A program made the position numbers and the translations under genes. Positions 8,901-13,667 of a stretch of 13,667 nt of DNA are shown here, piece by piece. Source of the DNA: Lunasporangiospora selenospora. Taxonomy: Eukaryota; Mortierellomycota; Mortierellomycetes; Mortierellales; Mortierellaceae. The DNA lies in assembly GCA_015680635.1 (NCBI GenBank), contig JAABOA010000554.1, positions 1-13,667 on the forward strand, in the 5' to 3' direction. Position 1 is the stretch's first letter. The number at the start of each line of letters is the position of its first letter. The notes beneath the pieces are model-generated. The model searched no databases, had not been told where the DNA came from, and saw only the letters and a program-made list of their open reading frames with translations.

Positions 8901-10676
8901 GTCGACCAAACATCCAGAATGACCTTGATCACCACAAAAGTCAAGCCGAAAACAACAGTATCGCCCAAGACAAAGTTGACTACAACGACCCGCTACCCGG
9001 TCGTCTCGGTTCGTGTCTCGACCACGGTGAAGGTGTCCCCTTCCAAGGTGCCCAATCCCAGGAAGAAACCTCATCCACATCCCCACGGTGGTGGTAAGGA
9101 TCCTGAGGAGGAAGAGGAGGAGGAGGAGGAGGAGGATGAAAAGGAGCAAGGTGGTGAGGAACTACCCCCCAAGCATGTTAAAGACAAGGACGATGAAGAA
9201 GAGGAGCCCGCCAAAGAATACGCCCCAGGACGTACCGTATCCGTCACCCCAGCCCCCGCACCCAAATCAGCTGACCCAGAAGCGAGCGATCCTACTGGAG
9301 AAACTGAGGATGAAAGCGCGGACGACCTAGAGGATAAAGGTTACGACTACATTGACGATGCGAGTATGGACGAAGGGGCTGATTTTAACGATGGTATGGA
9401 TGAGTCCGAAGGAGATGATGATCTGGATCAATCTCTTGACGGAGATGTGGACCAGGTCCCTGAAGAGGAGGATCAAGTCCCTGAGGATGAGGATTCCTAT
9501 GAAGAGGATGAGGATGAATCGGACGGAGCTGTAAATGAAGATGGGGAGAACGATGATAGCAATGGTGAGGATCTGGGAGGTGACCTGAATATTGAACCCC
9601 AAGCCCAGAATGCGACCATGGTACTGCAAGCTCAACCCAATGCTCCAGAATCGGCTCAGGCTCCACAATCTGCTGAGGTCCCGCTTGCGTTGAAGAAACG
9701 ACAGGACGCCGACAATACGGATCAAAACAAGGACACGCCTTTGGAGGCAGAGGCTGCAAAGGACGCTGTAAAAGGAGAGAAGCCTGATCAGGAGAAGGAT
9801 GGACAGGCAGCAGAGAAACCAACGGAAGAAGCGGTCGAGGACGAGGCTCAGGAGAAGGACGCGAAAAAGGAAAAGAAAAACAAGATAAACAAAAAGATAA
9901 AGTTGGCGCAAGAGACCCCGGACGGTGCAGGGGCCGAACCACAGCCGCAACAACAACAACCACCGCTGGCAGAAATGGACGACAAGGATGGTCAGCCTGC
10001 CGAGGGAACTGCTCCATCCGTGGCCGATCCGGCTGCTCCAGATCCAGGGCCAGTAGACGAGAACCAACCTCTCCAGAATGAGGACACTGAAATTTCTGTC
10101 GCCAATCTAAAGGGAGGACAAAAGGGCGAGACCGTTGGAGCAAATGGTGCCGATGACGATGCTCAGGTAGACGATTCCATCGAAATTGCTGCTGCCAAGG
10201 GGGATGGCAAAAAATCAAAAAAGTCACGGAGTCGACGGATCAAGAAGCCAAATGTTGCGGACGATGCAGAGCACAAGAACGCTGGCGAGGTCAAAGACGA
10301 TGGAGTTACTGCCAAAGTAGCTCCTGCAGTTGGACCCGATGCTCCGGGTACCGCTCCGGGTGCTGCTCCTTCACCGGACTCCGCTCCTGCTCCTGCTGCT
10401 GCCCCTGCTGCCCCTGCTCCTGCTCCAGGACATCCCGCCCAGGACCCACATGAGCAGAAACCAGCGCCTGCCGCAGCACCTGCAGCAGGAAAGGCCCCGG
10501 CGGCGGGTGGATATGGAACGGTACCATTGTTTGGACCAGCTCAGTTGGATATTGGCGCTGGACGATCGATGGCGGGCCGGGCTTGTAGAACGCGAGGCGA
10601 ATCGTGGGAACAAGTTGTTTTGGCGACGGTTGTGATAATTGCATCTATTGTACTAAGTGGAGGAGTTATTGTTTAA
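2997..10676 (+). CDS. Giant secreted charge-block, mucin-like, probably GPI-anchored surface protein (intron 4792-4891; frame break near 7350)
   Basis: I do not recognise a family. The N-terminus is a signal peptide (hydrophobic core about residues 7-25, ASA then DV at 28/29). Splicing 4792-4891 keeps the frame, and one extra base in the C run at 7349-7353 joins the last part, giving about 2526 residues. The order is: acidic Ser/Pro region (29-175); Lys/Asp block (179-250); a possible beta-rich core (327-405); His/Lys/Arg-rich block (419-591); HPEDQ repeats (about 649-715); PQD-rich repeats (about 789-865); GHRK repeats (about 1098-1118); DDDDK and decapeptide Asp/Lys repeats (1214-1357); acidic/Pro region; Ser/Thr domain (about 1640-1985); Glu/Asp block (about 2002-2169); Ala/Pro stretch (about 2409-2471); and a 20-residue hydrophobic tail (2507-2526) with SMAG as a likely GPI attachment zone. 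Only two cysteines occur. A wall or matrix polyelectrolyte is inferred. The frame break could mean an assembly indel, a second intron or a broken allele; without correction, translation stops at 7515. Confidence 0.7.
4792..4891 (+). other. Spliceosomal intron, 100 bp, in the giant surface-protein gene
   Basis: The donor is G/GTAAGA at 4792, a perfect-looking branch site TACTAAT lies at 4854-4860, and the acceptor TTGGACAG ends at 4891, about 32 bases after the branch adenosine. Removing these bases joins exon 1 (phase 1) to a long open frame downstream and makes a smooth Pro/Ala-rich junction. If the intron is retained, translation stops at 4812-4814. Confidence 0.9.
5041..5240 (+). repeat. 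15-bp coding repeats (HPEDQ pentapeptide)
   Basis: Units of the type CATCCAGAGGACCAG are repeated in tandem, perfect or nearly so between about 5145 and 5235 and more diverged upstream. They encode His-Pro-Glu-Asp-Gln steps with variants such as QHPKD and QRPED. The repeat lies inside the giant surface-protein gene, and the unit length is a multiple of three, so copy-number change keeps the frame. Confidence 0.85.
5461..5690 (+). repeat. Gln/Asp/Pro-rich coding repeats (DPQAPQ and DPQDPQ units)
   Basis: Tandem units near 9, 18 and 24 bases built from CAGGATCC, CAGGCTCCA and CAAGATGCA encode Asp-Pro-Gln-Ala-Pro-Gln and Asp-Pro-Gln-Asp-Pro-Gln steps, about 75 residues in all. The array is acidic and proline-rich, so an extended, unfolded rod-like segment is expected. 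BamHI-type GGATCC sites recur through the array. Confidence 0.85.
6388..6447 (+). repeat. 12-bp coding repeat (GHRK tetrapeptide)
   Basis: Five consecutive 12-base units of the type GGTCATCGAAAG encode Gly-His-Arg-Lys, the last changed to Gly-His-Gly-Lys. They form the centre of a strongly basic stretch within the giant protein. Silent GGT/GGC differences between units show the array is not entirely recent. Confidence 0.9.
6658..6735 (+). repeat. 24-bp coding repeat (TPKDLDKD octapeptide)
   Basis: Three units of the type ACTCCAAAGGATCTTGACAA encode Thr-Pro-Lys-Asp-Leu-Asp-Lys-Asp, with one copy reading DEE in place of DKD. The array leads directly into the Asp-rich repeats that follow. Confidence 0.85.
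6736..6792 (+). repeat. 15-bp coding repeat (DDDDK pentapeptide)
   Basis: One partial unit (DDDK) and three full Asp-Asp-Asp-Asp-Lys units occur in tandem at 6748-6792. DDDDK happens to be the enterokinase recognition motif; in a fungal protein this is most likely a coincidence of Asp/Lys-rich composition. Confidence 0.85.
6928..7167 (+). repeat. Eight 30-bp coding repeats (KVDTDKDDKD decapeptide)
   Basis: Eight contiguous units of exactly 30 bases run from 6928 to 7167. Each begins with AAG and encodes the consensus Lys-Val-Asp-Thr-Asp-Lys-Asp-Asp-Lys-Asp. The second to fourth units are nearly identical and share the GTCGAC hexamer; the outer units are diverged (KINVGKDDKD, KVNTDNDGKD, KVNSDKDDND). 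This is the most regular array in the window. Alternating Asp spacing could bind divalent cations, but this is inference. Confidence 0.92.
8223..8417 (+). repeat. Ser/Thr-rich 12-bp coding repeats (SSTT units)
   Basis: Units related to TCTAGTACTACG and TCCAGTACTACG repeat, near-perfect from about 8358 to 8417, and encode Ser-Ser-Thr-Thr steps. They sit inside a longer Ser/Thr-rich domain (about 8010-9047). Dense Ser/Thr of this kind is a usual target for O-mannosylation in fungal wall proteins. Confidence 0.88.
9099..9137 (+). repeat. GAG/GAA tract coding a ten-residue Glu run
   Basis: A purine-only GAG/GAA trinucleotide tract encodes about ten consecutive glutamates and opens the second acidic block of the giant protein (about 9099-9602), which is dominated by Glu and Asp. 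Confidence 0.85.
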
Positions 10677-10688
10677 TTGACCCAAGAA

Positions 10689-10850
10689 TAGAGTGCAAAA
10701 AAAAGAGGAAAAGAGGAAAAGGAAAAAAATGGGAGAGAAATAGAGGGAAACGAAATTGGTAATCCATTAAGTGATTGTTTGAAATACAAATATTTTTTTT
10801 TTTAAAAAAAAAAAGAAAAAAAAAAGAAAAAAGAAAAAAAAAGAGACCTG
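10689..10850 (+). terminator. A-rich 3' flank with T11A11 palindrome
   Basis: Just after the stop at 10674-10676 come long A-rich purine runs. At 10793-10814 there is a perfect palindrome of eleven T followed by eleven A, then more A runs broken by single G residues. Its position downstream of the giant gene suits a polyadenylation/termination zone. The role is inferred and no exact cleavage site can be named. Confidence 0.4.
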
Positions 10851-11561
10851 TTGAAATAATTTTTTAAGAGTGGAGCTCAAAGGATTTCATCGAAAATAAC
10901 ATGTGGCAAAAGTCGCCCCAAGAAGGACTTTTTAGTCTTGTTTAGTGGTTAACCCGAGCACGGATATTTTATTGTGACCAGTTACAAATGAGAAAGTCGT
11001 AACAAACCCTCGGAATTAAATCGTGGACAGTAAAGATTCGTGAAATGGAGAATAAGAACGGAAAGAAAGGATAAAGATAAAGACTAAAAAAATAGTACGT
11101 GATGTCCATTAACGAGTCAGGCGCGGGGCAAAACCTAGTAGAGAGGCAGGTCATGGCCACAATCCAAAACAGCGCTATTGTTGACGGGAAAAGGCACGAA
11201 CGCGTCCGAAAATGCACCATGGAGACAGCGTCTGCAGAAGACTCGTGGCCACTCCCTCTAATCGCACGACTTTTAAGAGGGACAAGATCTCCAGAGTGCG
11301 AATCAGGAGCGTCTCTTGGGAGGGCCAATCTTTTCTTTTACCTCCTTCATATCAAATGACCGTAGACTCGAATAATGTTTTTTTGGAGACTGAAGAATAA
11401 CCCAAGGAAGGGTCATTCAAGGGAGAAGAGATGCTGATGGAGCATCAGATTGGCATGTCTTTAAAGCCCAACACTGTAATCGACTCCTTTCACAGTCCTT
11501 TGTATCAACTCTTTAATGACCGATTGACTACCCAGTATATGAAATTCTAATGGATGAGTGA
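10851..11561. other. Convergent intergenic region; no gene seen
   Basis: The region lies between the 3' ends of the giant gene (plus) and the small secreted-protein gene (minus). Open frames of 86 codons (plus, 11099-11359) and 119 codons (minus, 10969-11328) overlap here, but neither has a recognisable domain, signal peptide or convincing promoter. A short hairpin with GATGCT/AGCATC arms lies at about 11430-11446, probably in the 3' UTR of the minus-strand gene. Confidence 0.5.
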
Positions 11562-11924
11562 TTAATTCAAACCGGAGCACTCATACGAGGCATATGAATA
11601 GAAGGTCCCGAACTTTGAATCCTCGCTATGGGAGGCAGAAAACATTTTGCATCCCTTGTACTCGGCCTCTTCGATGAGATAACTGGCGACTTTTTCATAG
11701 TAAACGCCTCCAGCATTGCATTTACAAAAGCCCAAGTTTCCTTCAGCTCTTTTTCCACCGCCGACACGGCCCATAGCAATGATTTTCTCGAGGCAATTGA
11801 CTCCGTCCATCCAATAATGAGCGTTTGGGCTTTTGCAGTCGGTGACATGGGTTTCTTGGGCATCGGTCATGATGGCAAAGCATACAATCGCGGAGACGGC
11901 GCTCAGGATAGACAGGAACTTCAT
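11562..11924 (-). CDS. Small secreted cysteine-rich protein (120 aa)
   Basis: No family is recognised. The protein starts MKFLSILSAV and has a clear signal peptide with a hydrophobic core to about residue 19 and a probable cleavage after DAQ at 23. The mature chain is about 97 residues with six cysteines at 30, 44, 67, 69, 92 and 116 (spacing C-13-C-22-C-1-C-22-C-23-C), enough for three disulfides, plus many Tyr, Gly and Lys. Size, export signal and even cysteine count are typical of fungal small secreted proteins, some of which act as effectors or antimicrobials; no such role is shown here. The coding frame has no intron. A TATA box lies about 222 bases upstream of the ATG. The gene converges on the giant surface-protein gene. 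Confidence 0.85.
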   Translation of the reverse strand: MKFLSILSAVSAIVCFAIMTDAQETHVTDCKSPNAHYWMDGVNCLEKIIAMGRVGGGKRAEGNLGFCKCNAGGVYYEKVASYLIEEAEYKGCKMFSASHSEDSKFGTFYSYASYECSGLN

Positions 11925-11952
11925 TGTGTGATCTCAAACGGGTTTGGGAAGA

Positions 11953-12063
11953 CTTTTTGTGATGGATGAAAAAAAGTGTGCAAGGTTTTAGAAACGTGAA
12001 ATAGGCGAAAGGGGGTACAATAGATTCGAAAGTGGTTGGCAAGTGCAGATATGATGGTCTTAC
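11953..12063 (-). other. Possible 5' UTR intron of the small secreted-protein gene
   Basis: Reading on the minus strand, a good donor GTAAGA begins at 12063, and a possible acceptor AAAAAG ending at 11953 follows a T-rich stretch. The CTAAAAC in between is only a weak branch-site match. The distance from the TATA box to the ATG (over 220 bases) would fit a leader interrupted by an intron. This is a weak prediction. Confidence 0.3.
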
Positions 12064-12145
12064 CGGAATATTAATAAGGTAGAGGAAGGAGGATTAAAGG
12101 TGGGTTGTGTGTAGAAAAGAAGAGCAGAAACAGTATGTGCCATTG

Positions 12146-12153
12146 CTTTTATA
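12146..12153 (-). promoter_or_regulatory. TATA box of the small secreted-protein gene
   Basis: The minus strand reads GGTATAAAAGC, a canonical TATA element. It is followed by a pyrimidine-rich probable leader (CTTCTTTTCTACACACAACC). This places the transcription start near 12115-12125 and leaves about 190 bases of leader before the ATG at 11924. Confidence 0.6.
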
Positions 12154-13114
12154 CCTTTGAGTAGAAGTGACACTGACAAGGATCCTTGGAAATGGGTTAT
12201 CCGTTGGATCAGGGATAGCCTATTGTGCTCATCCTCAAACAAAAAGTATCTAGAGTTCGAAGGATCAAAAATTAATGTCACCAGAGTCTAGTCCATGGAC
12301 AAATAGCTAGTTAGGTAGGTTGCCTTTTCTCAATGGTGGGAAAATAAACCATGTGGCGGAGGTTCTTGAGACAATGGAGAGTTATTGAACTGCTGTGTTG
12401 GCAGGCTCTGAAAAAATAGAAAGAATAGAAGGAGACGGGGATTGGAGTATAAGCAAGGTTGATAGATTGATGCGGGTAAAGGCCAAAAGAGACCCATTTG
12501 GAGATAAAAGAGGAAAGTGGGGAACCAACATTCAAATTCTATTTGGTGCCTCCATTAAAATGCTGGTGAAAGTACCATTGAGGATGTATGCAACTGTCTA
12601 GACAATATAGGCGATGAAGAGAATTCACGCTGGGAGCCAAGAAAATAGCGATGGCCTTAGTGCCAGTGTACAGGTGATTGACCGCTTCTCGGAACAGCTT
12701 AGAGAACCTAGCAACTGGATGTTCACCATTCCATTTGACAACCAGTGCGACTAATGGGGACATCTCTGCGATTTTGTAGACTTGCAGCCTGATATACTGA
12801 CACCAGCACAAGAAAAGGTTAGGCAGGCTCAAGAGAACCAAGTCAAGCGGCACTCAATCCAAGACCGCAGAGTCTGCGACTTTAAACTTTGAAGCAAAGT
12901 CATGTGTGACACAGAAAATAGTTCCTTACCAGCTTTTACGCCCAACAGAAAAAAAGCACAACCCTTGGCTCGATAGTCCATTCTCACTTTTGGAATAATA
13001 TTCTCCCAGAACACTATTTGCATGGAACAATCTCCAAGTCTCTAGATTCATGATGTTGACCTACTGCGACGCTACCTTCGACCGCCAGAGGAATTTAGGC
13101 GAGTGAGTCCTGGT
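12154..13114. other. Intergenic region; no gene seen
   Basis: Only short frames occur. A 104-codon minus-strand frame (12539-12853) and a plus-strand frame interrupted by several stops (about 12395-13140) lack recognisable domains. No tRNA or other RNA gene is apparent. Confidence 0.45.
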
Positions 13115-13281
13115 AGAGTCCTGGCCAAAAATTATCAGCACTAATAATCCCTAGTCAATCCCTGACACTCAAATGGTTTTGGGATGACTGCAAAAATCCA
13201 TTTTGAGGCTTGTGGCTAGTAACTCAATCATGAAGGATATTTTAAAAGCTCAATGTTCTGAGAATCGTTGGCCAGGACTCT
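13115..13281. repeat. Imperfect foldback with 13-bp exact inverted ends
   Basis: AGAGTCCTGGCCA at 13115-13127 has its exact reverse complement, TGGCCAGGACTCT, at 13269-13281. Inside, similarity between the arms continues imperfectly (ATT.TCAG next to the ends, CTAG further in), and the centre holds a hairpin, CTCAAATGGTTTT (13168-13180) against AAAAATCCATTTTGAG (13192-13207). The layout resembles a small MITE or foldback element of about 167 bp. No clear target-site duplication flanks it, so mobility is inferred only. Confidence 0.5.
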
Positions 13282-13517
13282 TCACCTTAATCCAGAAATT
13301 ATTATCGATGACAGCACAAGTGAAATAGTCCAAGGTATCATCGACTACCAAAAGTATTGGCGACAGCATCAGTCCCTCCTGCAATAGCAGGGGAGATGAT
13401 ACTTGAGAGGTGAAAAAGAACCTATACTACACACGTGTTATTTTTGATCGTGTACCTCGTCCACCAAACGCTGAAGTCTCAAGGACTTCACAACTTAAGG
13501 GGGCCGGGAGGCACTAG

Positions 13518-13524
13518 TATAACA
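13518..13524 (+). promoter_or_regulatory. Possible TATA element for the 3'-edge gene
   Basis: TATAACA lies 39 bases before the ATG at 13557 and is followed by a pyrimidine-rich leader (CACAACCCCATTCTCC). It is a weak match whose value comes from its position. Confidence 0.3.
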
Positions 13525-13556
13525 TTTTATTCACAACCCCATTCTCCTATCTAAAC

Positions 13557-13667
13557 ATGGAAGCATTACTACAGGAATACTCGAAGCTATCTCATTCTCT
13601 GGAGGTCCTTCTAGGGCCTCTAAAAAAGTCAACTATAACCTCCATCCAAAAAATCCAAGTCCTGAAG
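13557..13667 (+). CDS. N-terminus of an unidentified protein, cut by the window end
   Basis: An ATG in good context (AAACATGG) opens a frame of 37 codons that is still open at the last base. The peptide starts MEALLQEYSKLSHSLEVLL and is rich in Leu, Lys and Ser with heptad-like spacing, suggesting an amphipathic helix or coiled coil. There is no signal peptide. The preceding TATA-like and pyrimidine-rich sequence supports a real start. The family cannot be named from 37 residues; a small coiled-coil kinetochore-type subunit such as DASH Dad3 is only a guess. An intron could also begin soon after the edge. Confidence 0.5.
   Translation, partial: MEALLQEYSKLSHSLEVLLGPLKKSTITSIQKIQVLK

Noticed and set aside
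8006-8968. Two long minus-strand Val/Asp-rich frames
   Set aside because: They are antisense shadows of the Ser/Thr repeats and contain only repeat-derived composition.
9327-10227. Overlapping minus-strand frames of 246 and 280 codons
   Set aside because: They are opposite the acidic block, rich in Leu/Ile/Arg or Pro/His as expected from reversed GAT/GAG codons, and lack supporting signals.
10969-11359. Overlapping 119-codon (minus) and 86-codon (plus) frames
   Set aside because: Neither has a recognisable domain, export signal or promoter, and frames of this length are expected by chance here.
12539-12853. A 104-codon minus-strand frame with a hydrophobic start
   Set aside because: No convincing promoter, domain or signal peptide cleavage site; it overlaps the other weak frame, so neither is supported.
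12395-13140. A possible decayed plus-strand gene with several in-frame stops (12599, 12608, 12752, 12890 and later)
   Set aside because: Some segments read protein-like, but the stop density is only modestly below chance and no family is recognised. A translated search of the interval would decide.

Overview
The window looks like nuclear DNA from a filamentous, early-diverging fungus, most likely Mucoromycota and perhaps a Mortierella relative. The evidence is a class IV (CHS3-type) chitin synthase, a short GT-AG intron with a fungal TACTAAT branch site, pyrimidine-rich leaders, and a small intron-poor secreted protein gene. The placement at lineage level is an inference from gene style, not a sequence comparison.

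Layout: (1) 1-2049, plus strand: the catalytic and membrane C-terminal part of a chitin synthase whose 5' part lies outside the window. (2) 2050-2996: its 3' flank, then a promoter/leader region with a G11 tract and a CT-rich stretch. (3) 2997-10676, plus strand: what I read as one very large gene for a secreted, probably GPI-anchored cell-surface protein. A clear intron at 4792-4891 joins two long open stretches in frame. A one-base frame break near 7349-7353 separates the second from a third. If the break is an assembly error or indel, the product is about 2526 residues. It has a signal peptide, alternating strongly acidic and strongly basic low-complexity blocks, several different short tandem peptide repeats, a Ser/Thr-rich mucin-like domain, a second acidic block, an Ala/Pro-rich stretch and a C-terminal hydrophobic anchor signal, with only two cysteines. 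(4) 10677-11561: convergent intergenic DNA with an A-rich tract and a T11A11 palindrome. (5) 11562-11924, minus strand: a 120-residue secreted protein with six cysteines in the mature part. (6) 11925-13556: divergent intergenic DNA with a TATA box for the small gene and an imperfect 167-bp foldback near 13115-13281. (7) 13557-13667, plus strand: a probable start of another gene that leaves the window.

Working together: the chitin synthase makes a wall polymer. The giant protein is built like a wall or extracellular-matrix polyelectrolyte that could sit among such polymers. The small cysteine-rich protein is exported. A shared cell-surface theme is plausible, but nothing in the sequence shows co-regulation. 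The giant charge-block protein is the best candidate here for something undescribed.
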